Below, piece by piece: positions 11,049 to 24,715 of a stretch of DNA of 64,000 nt. Position 1 is the first letter of the stretch. Each line of letters opens with the position of its first letter. The notes below the pieces were generated by a model. The model saw nothing but the letters and a program-made list of their open reading frames with translations. It was not told the origin of the DNA and searched no databases. The position numbers and the translations under genes are program-made. Origin of the DNA: Mucidula mucida. Lineage: Eukaryota; Basidiomycota; Agaricomycetes; Agaricales; Physalacriaceae. The stretch covers positions 1 through 64,000 of the forward strand of contig JADNYV010000200.1 in the NCBI GenBank assembly GCA_015501055.1, read 5' to 3'.

Positions 11049-13070
11049 TCAATCACTGTCGCTGCTGCTATCATCGTCGTTCTGATCATCATCAGTTCCA
11101 CTCTCATCATCACTCTCCTCCTCCTCCTCGCCAAGCGTTCTCTTCACTTTACCGCCCTTCATCATCGCCATCTGGCCCGCCAGTGTATCCTCCTCCGGAT
11201 CACTGATATCGTCCTCCGCCTCGTCCCGCGCTACTGGCTCCTCCACTTTGAGAGTGATTGGGAGCCAGGATTCGGCGCCGATGAACGAGTCAGACACAAC
11301 GTACACACGCCAGTTGTTCGTACCCAGTGTAGGCGGAGCTTGGAACTGGATCTTGTATGAGCGGTAAGGCCGCGATGAAGGTAGGTCAGAGATGGATGGG
11401 ACATCAGAGATCTTCATGGGAGGAATGGCGAGGCGGGAGGATTTCGGATCGGCGAGGACGATCCACCATGATGGTTTGCGGTTCTGGAATTTGCACATAA
11501 GTGACGACTCCCTACAAAAGAATCACACCGTACCGAAGGCCAATAAGGCGCATGCACGTAGGAGGGGGTCACATCCGAAAAGTCTTCTTCTGTATCTTTC
11601 CGACTGTTGAGGAATTGGTAGTCCTTGCGGTCATTCGCTTTGACATCTAGTGGGTCAAGCTCCTCGACTTTAACCGCTACTGCGTCTGAAAGCGGTGATA
11701 CGAGGCGCAGTTTTACGACCAAGAAGACTATGGCTGATGGGGTGACTTGTTTTTCGTCGATGACTGCAAAGGGTTGCGTCAGAACGAAGAATACACTCCA
11801 TAGTAAATTTACCTCTGAAAGACGCATCGTAAATATCGACGTTGCCCCACTTCTCTGCGGCCTTCCTGATATCAGCCGCTCGTACATCGGATTCTTCGGT
11901 GAGCTTGCTGATAGTTTGACTAACATCACCCACTCGAGGAACTTCTGCAGGCTTGACGTCGGGAAGCTGGGCGAGCGGGCTCTGGGTCGGTAGGAGAGCC
12001 TGGATGATGTATGCGTGCAGTCTCATGACGGACATCGTAGGCACAAACCAATTGCGGGAGGTAGCGATAGTAAGAAGGGCATTAAGGAGTGTAGGAGTAT
12101 GCAGAAGGACGCGACGTTGTTCTAGAAAGTGTGTTAATGAGGTATGGAAAATCATGCTGTGAGTATACCTTTCTTCAAAGCAGGGCTCTCTACCTTGAAA
12201 CGCAACAGGTGGGCGAGAAGGAGCGTCAATGCGCGTCTTTTACCTTCGTCATCGTCACCAGCCAGTTCCATAACGGTCTCTGCCCATTTAGCCTCAGGCA
12301 ACGTCGCAATCTCCTTTTGCAAACGCGCGAGTTCAGCCGCATCTTTGTTCGCGGGCGTGCATTCAAACTTGTACGCCTTGGCCCAAATACCCATAGCATC
12401 GACAATTTCCGATGACTCTGTCATGGATTTGAAGAAAGCCGCAGCGGAATGTGCGCTGATTCCATCCTTGGTTCGTTGACGAGAACCGAACCACCAGCGA
12501 CCGACGAGCATGGGCAAACCGCCTCCGAATAGCAGACCGTAAACTCCAAGAACCCAAATGTTGTTTTTGCCTTCAATGATCCAAATAGGGAGAGCAATGC
12601 CCATGGACATCTGCTGGCGACCATCCGGGTCGCCCCACTCTTCCCAGTTACGGCGAATAGTCTCATCGGTGAGCCTATACTGTATCAGCACAAGTTGTCA
12701 CTGAAACGTGTCGATACGTACGATTTGTACGCCTTGGTGATGTCGACAAACTTGTTCTGAATGTCTTCAATGGTCTGCTCCGCCGTCGCGCGGACCTTGT
12801 CAGGGTGATACAGCTTGGACAGTTTCTTGAAATGCGACTTGATGTCCTTTTCAGACATGCCTACTGAGATGCCCAGGATCTCGAAGGGGTCGTATACTTT
12901 GCTGTCGGAAGAAGAACAGAGACCAGCCCAGTGCGAGTACTAGATGTCTACACGCCATTTCAGTACACGCTGCCTGTCGCGGAGATCACGTACTTTTTGG
13001 TAAACTGGGTTCCCTCCATCTTGGCGGCCTGCGTGCGCGACTGTATACATGGCCCGCATCGAGCGGTACG
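11049..13070 (-). pseudogene. SEC63 copy 2, 5'-truncated and frameshifted
   Basis: Same structure as copy 1, with an even shorter exon 1 remnant: a further 22 bp is missing between short GTA repeats near 13066. Its own lesion is a 29-bp deletion in the J-domain exon near 12906, which shifts the frame between the second membrane segment and the J domain. It does not carry the 18-bp deletion of copy 1, so the two copies decayed independently. Exons 4-7 (12691 down to 11049) are otherwise open and nearly identical to the complete gene. Confidence 0.85.
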
Positions 13071-16000
13071 ATTGCAGACGGTGTGTTCAATGGCGCGCGG
13101 TACTCTGTCCTCTTCGTGCTGTCATCTTCGTGGGAGACGTATACGCGAGAGTGTGCGGGGTGATGCCTTGGGCTTCGCGGGAGCGTGACGTCTTCGTGGG
13201 TGTGCTGCCTGAACGCTTTGTGGCTGTGCTGTCTGAGCGTGTTCAGACTTCGAGTCGACTGCATACTCAACGACGACTTGTGTGGCTTAACGAAATGCAT
13301 TCTAGTAGTACAACCTGTGTATTAGATGGTGTACGACTACACTGGGTACAGCCAATCTCCGTAAATACAATATTCTCAATTCGACGTAGGGTGGGGGGTA
13401 CGAAAAGAGCACTTTTCACGAACGCAAGTCCACAAAATCATACATCGCACGGACGTGACGGGTCCGGCCAAAAGGGCCCCATGAACCAAAAAGAAGCCCG
13501 AGCCGGACTTCTGCTGGCTCGCACCGGTTGATAAGACCCGTGGCCTCATAGAGGACTTTACCCGAACGTCAAAGACGGCGTACCACTATGTGGAACGTCT
13601 GACACATCCCCTTTCTGTCCCCAAGAGCCCCGCGGCCATGCCATTTCTCGTAGAGCAGGAAGGTTAGCTCAAGGGTTCCGGGGAGTATGCCATTTAGAGA
13701 ACAAGACTCTGAGGTCGTTGCACTGTTCAGAGGGCTTATATACCTCTTGAGAGTAATTTCGCTGACTGGATCACTGACGTACACACGGTCTTGGCACTCC
13801 GTTGCGCCACACTTCTTCGTGTCTGTTCAACTTCTCCGCTGTGCCGTTCTGTAGCGGTGACTTGTAGCTCTCAATACATATACCCAATGTCCTTCTTCGC
13901 TTCCTCAAGACTCAACTCAACGCTCAAAGAAATCTTAGCCTCCGTCATTGCAATATTGGAAGCCCAGCCTTGTGTGCCTTGCTATTCACCTTTGCTCGCA
14001 GAATAGCAAGGTCATTTTCACACTTTGCTGGTATCGGTCAACTCGGAAATTCAAGGACAGTCTCACAAATACACCGGAGCATAGAATTCAATATGGCTTG
14101 TGGCAGAAAAGTGACTTGATTGCACCGGGCAGGGTCGGCCCTGTAACGTAAAAGTTGCCGTGTTTGGCTACGTAGTACAGGCAATGAATTCCGTCCTAAG
14201 CCCTCCCACCGTCATGTCCCTCCTTTCCCCCTCTTGTTCAGCCATGGTAAACTTACCTTGCCTTTCGTACTGTTGCGGTGCTGAAACCCCACCTAGTTGA
14301 TGCTCTGCATTCCTTGCCTCCCGACAATGTCGTCGTTTCTGAAGCCGTAGCAACATGAAGCATAAACGGACACGTCCAGATCCGTGTGCAGAATTCAGGA
14401 GACACATCTGGTAAGTCAATCCGTCGCTTTTGGCCAGTCCCAGCTATGGTACATGGTACTAGCAAAACAACAGTCGCTCAATGCCTCCAGATCCGGGTTT
14501 GAAATTTCTGGGGTCTCCGGTGAGTCGTCGTCGCCCAGTTCACCCGTTGATTTATAAGTACCCTTACAGGAGTAGCGAGGCGAGAGGAGTGTTGAGTCGC
14601 TCAATTTGTGCAGATCCGCTCTCGTATTTCGTGGGCGACCTGAGGCGTACCGGCAAGTTAATTCCGAGGCGTCTTGGTCCGCATGCTGAAGGCTCTATTG
14701 TTCCAGGACGTGATGAGGACTAAGCAGTTCGTCAATTCTTCCAGATCCGGTCTTGGAGTTCGCAACAGGCAGAAGGAGAGAAATTTGTCCAGAACAGACG
14801 TTGAAAGGGATATATGAGACAGCGTCAAGGGCAACAAGGTGCGTCGTTGAAATTTCCTTTCAAAACCAATATGGCTTAGACGTTGGGCGCAGCATACGGG
14901 CCTCAAGGCACAAGAAAGTCGACTCAGTAATGACGACAAACACCAATGAGTACTGCCTCCGAGGGTCAATCCAGGTCAACATGATGGGAGGAACGGAAGG
15001 AATAGAGCAGGTCGATCCACACGTGACAGCCAAGGTTCGTCTTTGCAATGTTTGAAACCGAGTCCGCTTAGGAGCGACGCATTATCTCTTCTCGAAAATA
15101 TGTCTATCCCCGGATTTCGACTTCTTGACTTGCGACTGCACGACTGGGATGAACTTACGGCGGCGGATTTGAACTTTGCCAACCAGCATTGATCTGCTCG
15201 CCGCAGAGGCTTGGAGTTTGGTGAAATCTCTAGCTCGTATGAAGATTTGTGTCTTACATATTTGTTAAGGAACTTCTGGCGACGAGTGTTTTCCTCGGGT
15301 AAAAGTGACGTCCAATTTCCACGCCTTCACGGTCTAAAGCTTGGACGACGACGACAATGGTGGCGGCTTCATTGCCCCTCTAATAAGATTACCTCAACGC
15401 TGATGGCACCAGCTTCTAGAATCGACGAGCCGCAATTGTGCTATTTGGGTAGGGTCTGCTCTGGTCTGCTATCCTCGCCGGACCAACTGTTTTCTTCAGG
15501 ATAAAGGTATGTTTGCTCCATCATTTCCACTCACATTTCTGACCCTTTGTACATCAAATTGGCTTATTGGCTTGATTTTGTGTGTAGATCTGATGATCTC
15601 CAGTTCGCCAGGGATTTTCTTTCGCGGCGGGACGAGGAGGCGGCTGCACCGCCTCCTTCAAAGCCCCCACTCAACGTTGGACTTTTGAGATGAATAGACA
15701 AAAGTCTACGGCGTGTGATGGCCTTGCCGGCCAGGCTTTTTTACATGAAAACGGTGAGAATTCTAGCTTCATTTTGAGCGTGCTTCTGACATGAAATTCT
15801 TCATGGTTTAGGGCCTTGATATCATTGAATTTGGTATGCCCTCGGCTTAGATTTGACTGTCTTTGAACCTGATGATGCGCTAGGAATCAAGTCACTGCTT
15901 TTAGGCCACTTCGCGCCTGCCACAGCGTCCATCTGACTAGACTCCGCCATACGTGTGTCGAGACCGATATCTCGATTTCTGGCAACCGGAATAGAGGCAC

Positions 16001-19000
16001 GCAACTGCCATCTGTTCTCCTGCCCGGCGCGGCTGCTCATTGGCTCGCTGGATATCCCATCCGCATGGACTTACCTCCACCACTTGACTCACTCTCGGGT
16101 AAAGTGCGCCGCTGCTGCAGATCTGGATCTTTTTACTTTCGGCTTTATGGCCAGATTTGAAACTATGACGGGAACCTCATTTCGGGGATGTGCATTTACT
16201 TGCTTGAATTCTCAAGCTGACAGCTCGTGATTGGTCTAGTATATTGGCAGCAGTGACCAGCGGCTGAACGCCGCTGCGCCCGCATTCGCGGGCTTCTCAC
16301 TGGCTGCGAGAGAAACCGGAACGTGGAATGGTTGCGCCACAGCCAAGTCGGCGCCCGTACAACCTGGACCGCAATGATATAGACGTCAGCGACTGCAACG
16401 AATTGCTTCATCACGCTGTCGTTAGCGACTTCAGTACGTACTGAACTCTGGATCCGCAATGGTCAATATTGGCATGGGAAGGTTCGTACCTTCCACATCA
16501 TTGTTCGGACTTGGCTCTTTGTATTTTGCAGCGATGGAGACGGTCTCATAAGTCGCTACCGCGCCGCCCCGCTCCTGTATAATTTGGAGTATTTCTGAAG
16601 CGGTTTCTGGAGCCGGCTTGGGAGTGAAAACACGGCGTAGGGACCGCCTACATAGAATTTGAACCGTAGATACATCTATCTGTAGAATACGCCATAATTG
16701 ACCTTGATTCGTCGAAATTTCCCTTGCGAATGTAAGAAATGTGAAGCATGTACCATTCGGGGGTGTTACTTAGACTTGAATACAAAATGCTCATCATAAA
16801 ATAGACACTCAATGAAGACAGTACAGATGCTTAAGACAATGTAAAAGTATAGTAGAGTATACTACTTGAACGTGGGGAACACCCAGAGTCGGAGAAATTC
16901 ACGTACTTACCGTTATACCATATGTGAACTGTAGGAACGAGTAAGTAGACTTGAAATACCAAATGACTGCTTCTCAAAAACTTTCTTCCAGGGGAGCCCA
17001 GAAACCAGTGTGATCGATATTCAACACCCTGAAGATGATGTCTGTATACTCGCTAGGATGATATCCCGTGTACGACATGGGATAGTTGCTCCGCACATCC
17101 AGCGGGTATACCAAGCAGCATCAACGTTCTGGACGTCCATTCGTCCCGGAGTTGACGGGAAAATGTCGCCTTGAATGTAATAGATCGACTCCAGAACACC
17201 CCAAGTGATCGGGTAAACTTGCACTTGCACCACGACCACCCCGATCTCGACATGCTTACACCTGGGCGTTTTCTTCCTACTGCACTCCCTCGCACCTCTG
17301 GCGCACCTGAATTTACCTCAAAATTGCTCTGTGGCTTATGTAAGCTGAATTCCGAGCGTCCTTTGATACATGGACGCGCTTCTACGCCCGCATTTCGCGT
17401 CAACCGCTCAGCGAGGCGTTGTGGACCCTGGTTATCGATGACACGAGGATCTCTTGAACCCTATGACGCGTCTGGGGTCTTTTCTATCTTATCTCTCAAA
17501 TTCTCGGATGCGGGGAAATGACGCGGGTGGTCGTTCTCCTCCTCCATCCCTCCGACACTTTCGCACGATTCACTTTTCCCGGCAAAGTCGGCCCAATATA
17601 GCAGCACTAGGACTTATATCTACCTAGTGTAGTCTTCCTTGTGGTCTCACATTGGCTATAAATCACCATTACACGCCAATAAGCCTGAATTCAATCTGGC
17701 ACTCTGAAGGTTCGTGCCTTTTCCATCGCTCAGTCGCTTCAACTTCGGTCTGGCTCTATGATATTCCATCAGGACATATACGGCGACTACTTTCCGTGCT
17801 CAATAACGCAACGCAACGCGTCCGCCGCCACGAAATACCAATATGTAAGTTTCCAGTTCCCCGTCTACAGGCTGTTCTATTACTCACGTCAGACGATCAG
17901 GGTTCTCTTCTTGAAACGATCGAAGCAATTTGGAGAGTGGATCCTTTGCGTGAGCGAAAGGAATGCAGAATCAGTGTATTATGGCAGTCGGACTGGGTTT
18001 CATTGACCTACGTGCAACGGGATCAGACATTCTTTGTCGACTCTAGCTTGAACATTTATTTGTGAGTTATCTTCTCTGCTGATCAACTGTCAGGGCGCTC
18101 ACTTTGCGTAGGAAACTGAAATGAGTCCGGGTGGCGGCACAATAATTGGCTTGGAACTTCCAAGGTTTGCGGCTCAGCGGGTATTCTCGATCACGGTCTT
18201 GAATATCCGAATCTATTTGCGTCTTACGGAGCCTGGAATACTAGAGAATGGTATATAAGGCGATGGAAATCCTTCCAAGTTTATCATCACCCACTTTATT
18301 ACTTCCTTCTCACTTTCGACCTACTTTGTCCAGCGTCTATACTTATGTCCTCTCTCATTGCTGCTAGCAGTGCTCTAAACCTCGCCCCCGACGCGCTCTT
18401 CATCACCATCCCGACACGCTCAAAAAGGTGACGTCGATCGTGACAGGTGGGTTTCTTCCCACCACCATCAGACAGCCTTATTGACTCGTTCTCTTCCGCT
18501 AGCCACCTCTATTCGACGCCGTCTCTGACACTCTTGGTACGGTACTCCTCCGTTCTTCTCGTTGACGCGTTCGTTGACAATGTTTTCAGAATTCCTCACC
18601 ACAAGTGTCCTCGACGTCGAGACTTGGCGCGACTTGGAGGTCAATGGCTTGTCATACGAAAGTATCTCTGGTGCGTCCTTTCTGCGCTTAGTGTCTTCAC
18701 TACTCACCTCCACAATAGTCTTCGACATTATTCTCGACTCGGATTTTGGCCAGTCTTCGGGCGTTGACATCACAGACTGCTGGTACGTTATCCTTACGCC
18801 TCGTTCTGTCCGACAACTCACATTGCAGTAGATGCCGACGTCGTTCGAATACACGCTCAACTCAATAGAGACTTGGACTGGAATCTCGCGCTTACCGCCA
18901 ATCTCGTTTTCTATATCTATTCAACTCATTCTATCACAGCACGGCTCGACCGCCTCTGAATACCTCGTCGGACAAGGCGCCGCCTTGCAGTGAACGTCTC

Positions 19001-21278
19001 CCGGAACTGTGTGCGTCCCAGGAAGAGGTCCTTCCTTGAGGTATGTCACACTCGCTCGCGCCTTTCTTTCATTTGACTTAGTACTACAGGCGCCGATGCT
19101 CGAGACGCCGTGTATACTCATTCCAAGACCCAATATCCTGTCGTCCCATCTTCGTATCCTTATCCAATGATATTAGCGTACCCTTACGGCTGCCTTGTTC
19201 AAGTCGGTAGGCCTTCATGTCTCTTGTTGAAAGACTACTGACAATGTCGTCGTGTTCACTAGTGAATGAAACGTCCTGCTCGCACCGTTGGACAGAATCA
19301 TTTGGCTACGTGCTGGTGAAGGAACAGTTTGGCTTCGTGCCGACTGATTCAGACGGCGGGTCTCAACTTACACGGTCCTACCCGACATCCGTCGCCATGT
19401 CTGAATGGCGTCGACGGCGTTTCCATTGGTGAGCTTGTTCATCCCCATCTACACGTTCAATACTGACTGTGTAGACTATACCTGGACTCTGCACCTGTCT
19501 CGCCACTGTAGAACACCAGCTTGTTGTTCCACTGAAGCCCAGGGCCTCGTCGACTGTTGACAATACTGTACATGGTCTTGTACAAACCTCGCGTTGATGT
19601 CTGGCGCCCACATTACACGGTCACTAAGGATCTCGTTCTTGTTAGGTTCCCGCTCTCTCTCGTCTCTAGGCCGACTGTACTCTGCGAGTTCCGTGCCTCT
19701 CCAGGTGTTGGTATCGCATTTCCTTGTCTTGTTTGTTTCGGTAAATAACTATTGTTATCAACAGATGTCGATGCCAGGTTTTGTTTCGCGCCGGAACGGT
19801 CGAGCTAGGCTGCTGTCTCGAAGCCGTCAAGCACTAGACCTTTGGATACGGTCGAGGTTACGGATAGTGCCGGGAATTTCTCGTCCGTGCGGGCTTGCAC
19901 TCGAATATGACTGTTAGTAGTAGTAAGCTTATATTCACCTCCTTTTCTTGCCTGTCCTGACCCATCGCCGCAGTGGCTTATTTACATTTAGCAGTCTCTC
20001 TACTTGTGTCAATGGTAGGCACAAACAACATGCTTGTTGACAATTTCATGCCCTTGCTGAGATGCGCACACCAAAGGTAAAGGAAGGCGGTCAGGGTTAA
20101 CTTACTCGCAGATCTCGAAGTTGAGTTGTCGAGGTACCTCACGTTGAAGAACACGGACTCGGCCTTGACTATCATAAACACCTCCACCCTCTGTGCCAAG
20201 TTTGGTCGTTGTCCGGCCTCCGAGTTCCTCACTCATTCAAGGTGCGCGTCAGGAAGGAAACTGGTAATCTGTAGAGACACGCGCATATCTACATACAAGA
20301 AGGAAGTCTCGCGTCGTGAACACGAGAAGACGCGTCGCGCGCAAGCTATGAAAATAAACCGCTTCTCTCCGGCAGCTTGTGCAGTGAGTACGATCCCCGC
20401 AAAGATCCTAAATCGTGGACATAGTTAAACTTCAACTCTACACGTTATGTGTATACTCACGCTGGATCTCATCGGGACACCCATACTTCTTATAATCGTA
20501 ATCAAAAACCTGGCTATATGTGGATTACACAAGGCTGATATGAGGTGAGTCCCCCACGCCTTTGGCAAAAAACTCTCACTCAACGGTGTTTCTACCTAGT
20601 CCGCTGGGTTGCAAAGAAACATCAATGTTCATTACCCCTTGGGTTGTAAAACATTCAGGTGAGTTTTTATCCTTGCCTTCACGCTCACGGAAGTGCAGCT
20701 TGCCTTTGGCACCCTAGTTCACAATTTGTGCAGCTTGCCTTTGGCTACATAGCTCACAGTTGTGCAACTCTTTCTTGCTCTTTCTTTTCTCTCCCGTTTC
20801 TGTATCGCTTCCAAGTTTCGCGGACATTTTCTCTTCTGTGGCACAACCAGGTTCACTTTCCCACGCTTGGCGAGTACCTAAGACTGTGCGGGACGTTTGA
20901 GTTCCCGCAGTTCTTATGGTCACTCATCAGGTTAGTCGAAGCTTGCTGCCTATTCCTCGCATAGCTCAGCTAGTAATTTATCGTCGCCCGCCACTAGTTA
21001 TATTTGTACCACTCCCATAGGACTCTCAATCATACACGCAGCCCCCGTTTTCGGACGCTGGTCGGCTATTTTACTATCCTCGTCTGACTCCTCAGATTAG
21101 ATAATATTATCCAACCTGTGAACACTCTGATTTTCTCAAGGTGAAAGCCCTGGTTCCCCAACATAACCAATAGACCACACTGGCTCACCAAGAGCACACA
21201 GCTTCTTGTCCGGACATGCCAATGAATTATCGAATCCACCTAGAATGCATATAAATAAGATATGTACCACAACAAGCA
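13071..21278. other. Gene-poor part of the array unit (unit 3)
   Basis: The unit 3 counterpart of 2858-11048. One difference worth noting is about 27 bp present near 19756-19783 but absent from the unit 2 counterpart near 9560. No intact gene recognised. Confidence 0.6.
14370..14770 (+). repeat. Degenerate tandem repeat with CAGATCCG core (unit 3)
   Basis: Second copy of the four-block repeat described at 4165-4565, carried along by the 10.2 kb duplication with almost no change. Confidence 0.5.
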
Positions 21279-23496
21279 TCAATCACTGTCGCTGCTGCTA
21301 TCATCGTCGTTCTGATCATCATCAGTTCCACTCTCATCATCACTCTCCTCCTCCTCCTCGCCAAGCGTTCTCTTCACTTTACCGCCCTTCATCATCGCCA
21401 TCTGGCCCGCCAGTGTATCCTCCTCCGGATCACTGATATCGTCCTCCGCCTCGTCCCGCGCTACTGGCTCCTCCACTTTGAGAGTGATTGGGAGCCAGGA
21501 TTCGGCGCCGATGAACGAGTCAGACACAACGTACACGCGCCAGTTGTTCGTACCCAGCGTAGGCGGAGCTTGGAACTGGATCTTGTATGAGCGGTAAGGC
21601 CGCGATGAAGGTAGGTCAGAGATGGATGGGACATCAGAGATCTTCATGGGAGGAATGGCGAGGCGGGAGGATTTCGGATCGGCGAGGACGATCCACCATG
21701 ATGGTTTGCGGTTCTGGAATTTGCACATAAGTGACGACTCCCTACAAAAGAATCACACCGTACCGAAGGCCAATAAGGCGCATGCACGTAGGAGGGGGTC
21801 ACATCCGAAAAGTCTTCTTCTGTATCTTTCCGACTGTTGAGGAATTGGTAGTCCTTGCGGTCATTCGCTTTGACATCTAGTGGGTCAAGCTCCTCGACTT
21901 TAACCGCTACTGCGTCTGAAAGCGGTGATACGAGGCGCAGTTTTACGACCAAGAAGACTATGGCTGATGGGGTGACTTGTTTTTCGTCGATGACTGCAAA
22001 GGGTTGCGTCAGAACGAAGAATACACTACATAGTAAATTTACCTCTGAAAGACGCATCGTAAATATCGACGTTGCCCCACTTCTCTGCGGCCTTCCTGAT
22101 ATCAGCCGCTCGTACATCGGATTCTTCGGTGAGCTTGCTGATAATTTGACTAACATCACCCACTCGAGGAACTTCTGCAGGCTTGACGTCGGGAAGCTGG
22201 GCGAGCGGGCTCTGGGTCGGTAGGAGAGCCTGGATGATGTATGCGTGCAGTCTCATGACGGACATCGTAGGCACAAACCAATTGCGGGAGGTAGCGATAG
22301 TAAGAAGGGCATTAAGGAGTGTAGGAGTATGCAGAAGGACGCGACGTTGTTCTAGAAAGTGTGTTAATGAGGTATGGAAAATCATGCTGTGAGTATACCT
22401 TTCTTCAAAGCAGGGCTCTCTACCTTGAAACGCAACAGGTGGGCGAGAAGGAGCGTCAATGCGCGTCTTTTACCTTCGTCATCGTCACCAGCCAGTTCCA
22501 TAACGGTCTCTGCCCATTTAGCCTCAGGCAACGTCGCAATCTCCTTTTGCAAACGCGCGAGTTCAGCCGCATCTTTGTTCGCGGGCGTGCATTCAAACTT
22601 GTACGCCTTGGCCAAAATACCCATAGCATCGACAATTTCCGATGACTCTGTCATGGATTTGAAGAAAGCCGCAGCGGAATGTGCGCTGATTCCATCCTTG
22701 GTTCGTTGACGAGAGCCAAACCACCAGCGACCGACGAGCATGGGCAAACCGCCTCCGAATAGCAGACCGTAAACTCCAAGAACCCAAATGTTGTTTTTGC
22801 CTTCAATGATCCAAATAGGGAGAGCAATGCCCATGGACATCTGCTGGCGACCATCCGGGTCGCCCCACTCTTCCCAGTTACGGCGAATAGTCTCATCGGT
22901 GAGCCTATACTGTATCAGCACAAGTTGTCACTGAAACGTGTCGATACGTACGATTTGTACGCCTTGGTGATGTCGACAAACTTGTTCTGAATGTCTTCAA
23001 TGGTCTGCTCCGCCGTCGCGCGGACCTTGTCAGGGTGATACAGCTTGGACAGTTTCTTGAAGTGCGACTTGATGTCCTTTTCAGACATGCCTACTGAGAT
23101 GCCCAGGATCTCGAAGGGGTCGTATACTTTGCTGTCGTTGGCGGCATTCGCAACGCGGTGGACGAGGAAGAAGAACAGAGACCAGCCCAGTGCGAGTACT
23201 AGATGTCTACACGCCATTTCAGTACACGCTGCCTGTCGCGGAGATCACGTACTTTTTGGTGAACTGGGTTCCCTCCATCTTGGCGGCCTGCGTGCGCGAC
23301 TGTATACATGGCCCGCATTGACATCCGTGAAGCGTTTCCTTTCGTTTTTCTACAAAAATTAGTATCGAGTTGGTGGGGTGATATTGTACGCACTGAACAA
23401 AGTCGAGAAAGTGAGAGGTATGAGAATAAAGGCCAGGAACGTGATGACAAAGTACGCGGCCATGTTGCCGGACTCGTCATAGTGGTACGTCGCCAT
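21279..23496 (-). CDS. SEC63: SEC63, ER protein-translocation subunit (complete copy)
   Basis: Sec63 is the membrane J-protein of the Sec61/Sec62/Sec63 translocon; it recruits the lumenal Hsp70 (Kar2/BiP) for post-translational import into the ER. I read seven exons: 23496-23394, 23349-23253, 23206-22952, 22904-22399, 22351-22043, 21993-21764 and 21713-21279, summing to 1935 nt (644 residues). Exon 1 encodes the first membrane segment after MATYHYDESGNMA. Exon 2 has a cysteine cluster (GCQCGPC). Exon 3 has the second membrane segment and a J domain with its HPD motif (LYHPDKV). Exon 4 has the third membrane segment. The later exons form the Brl/Sec63 domain and end in a strongly acidic tail. 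Introns are 44-50 bp. This is the only one of three copies in the window with a start codon and open frame throughout. Confidence 0.93.
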
Positions 23497-23772
23497 TGCG
23501 GCGCGGCGAGCTCAACGTCGGGCGGCGGGGTAATGAGGGTAAGAGCAAAGTCAAATTGGAGACGTGTCCGCCACGATCGCTGCCAAATCGGGATCAGGCG
23601 GTTGTTCGCACGTTCGAAACCTTCACAAGCCGAAATATGGTGCATACATTTGAGTTCAATGTCGACTTAAGGTATGCGGACTAACATTCAATCTAGCTCA
23701 AGTGCTTAATCTCATTTAGATGTGTCTCATCGCCCGAAAACCTTCGACTGTAGACGATATCATACAGGGCAC
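23497..23772. other. Short intergenic region, SEC63 promoter side
   Basis: This holds the upstream region of the complete SEC63 copy and the 3' flank of the F-box gene to its right; both are on the minus strand. No clear TATA box or repeat seen. Confidence 0.5.
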
Positions 23773-24715
23773 TCACTTCGTCCCCCCCGCTCTTTCTTTC
23801 ACGAGCTTGCCAAAAAACTCCCATGAATCTATGTGCCCATCAGGCAAAAAGCCGCAATCCCGACTCAACTCAGCCCAGGATGATCCATGCCCCGCCCTGT
23901 CATGCGCCGAAATGCCGAGGATGGCAACACGAGGGTCGGACTCGCATATATCTTTCGGTTTCTCTGCCCACGAGTAGTAGCCATCGTACGAAAAAATACA
24001 CATCTGTGTCGTGCTAGGTAGAGCCTCCACAACTTGCTTCATCTCAACAATTGTCTGATTGTCAAGGGAACCTAGAGAAACATGAAGGTGCGTGAGCGGC
24101 ACCGTACGAAGGAGGTCCACAGGCAGGGTGCCGCAAGGATATCCAAGATGTGTGAGCGTCGGCGGGAGACGTTTCAAGGTGTAGTTCGGGCCCAAATGGG
24201 ACAAGGAAAGACGCTTCAAGGGAAGGCCAGGAGAACGCTGGAGGAGCGCCGTCAGACATAACGCATTTCCGCAAAAGTCACGCAGCCCCAAAGCTACCAG
24301 TCCGGAGCAAGCAGACACGAGCACCTTGGCGTTTGCCAGGGGGCCTTTTAAGGCTACAAGGCCTTGCTGAAAGCAGGGGTCTGGCATAGAAAACTCGAAG
24401 AACAAGTATTTAACAGTGACTGCGAAAAACGAAGTGTCTCCGGCCTCTGCGCGACTTTGAATCGCGCCTAGAAAGGCAGAGGCCTGAGAAAAAGAGACAA
24501 TTGTAACGGAGTGGTATAGGATAGCATCTATCCTGTCAAAAATAAGTACCATCGGGTATGATTGAGAATGTGTACACCTACCATTTGCGAATTGCCTTGC
24601 AAACCAAGACAAGCCTCAGAGCATCGGGGCGGCTCATAATAGCAAGCGTTTCCAATATGGTGCGTACAATGTCCACCGGGATATCCGGGATGGAAAGCAG
24701 CTCGTCTCCTGCCAT
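23773..24715 (-). CDS. F-box-type protein with leucine-rich C-terminal region (copy 1)
   Basis: Two exons, 24715-24582 and 24532-23773, separated by a 49-bp intron; 297 residues. The N-terminus (LLSIPDIPVDIVRTILE followed by a cysteine/arginine segment ending CKAIRKW) resembles an F-box, the motif that docks to Skp1 in SCF ubiquitin ligases. The rest is leucine-rich, with LKRLSLSHLG and LTHLHVSLG motifs typical of irregular leucine-rich repeats in agaricomycete F-box proteins. It ends in DCGFLPDGHIDSWEFF, shared with the neighbouring copy at 25060-26020. The substrate cannot be predicted. The open frame extends about 20 codons upstream of the chosen ATG without another Met, so an upstream exon is possible. 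Confidence 0.7.

Larger units (their letters stand above)
2858..13070. repeat. Tandem array unit 2 (about 10.2 kb, complete)
   Basis: A complete direct repeat unit. It runs from the sequence that follows the SEC63 exon 1 breakpoint, through about 8 kb with no recognised intact gene, to a truncated minus-strand SEC63 copy. The start of this window recurs at 10253, giving an offset of 10,252 bases. Divergence from unit 3 is very low even in non-coding sequence, which points to recent duplication or ongoing homogenisation. Confidence 0.92.
13071..23456. repeat. Tandem array unit 3, fused to the native SEC63 5' end
   Basis: The third unit, offset by about 10,223 bases from unit 2. Unlike the other two, its right end continues into intact SEC63 exon 2, intron 1 and exon 1, so this copy looks ancestral. 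Units 1 and 2 differ from it at the right end: homology to exon 1 stops at about 23456, and most of intron 1 and part of exons 1 and 2 (about 23319-23430) are deleted there. Confidence 0.9.

Noticed and set aside
1..23456. The array as a subtelomeric or rDNA-type repeat
   Set aside because: No telomere repeats or rRNA sequence; the unit is centred on an ordinary protein gene and its downstream DNA.
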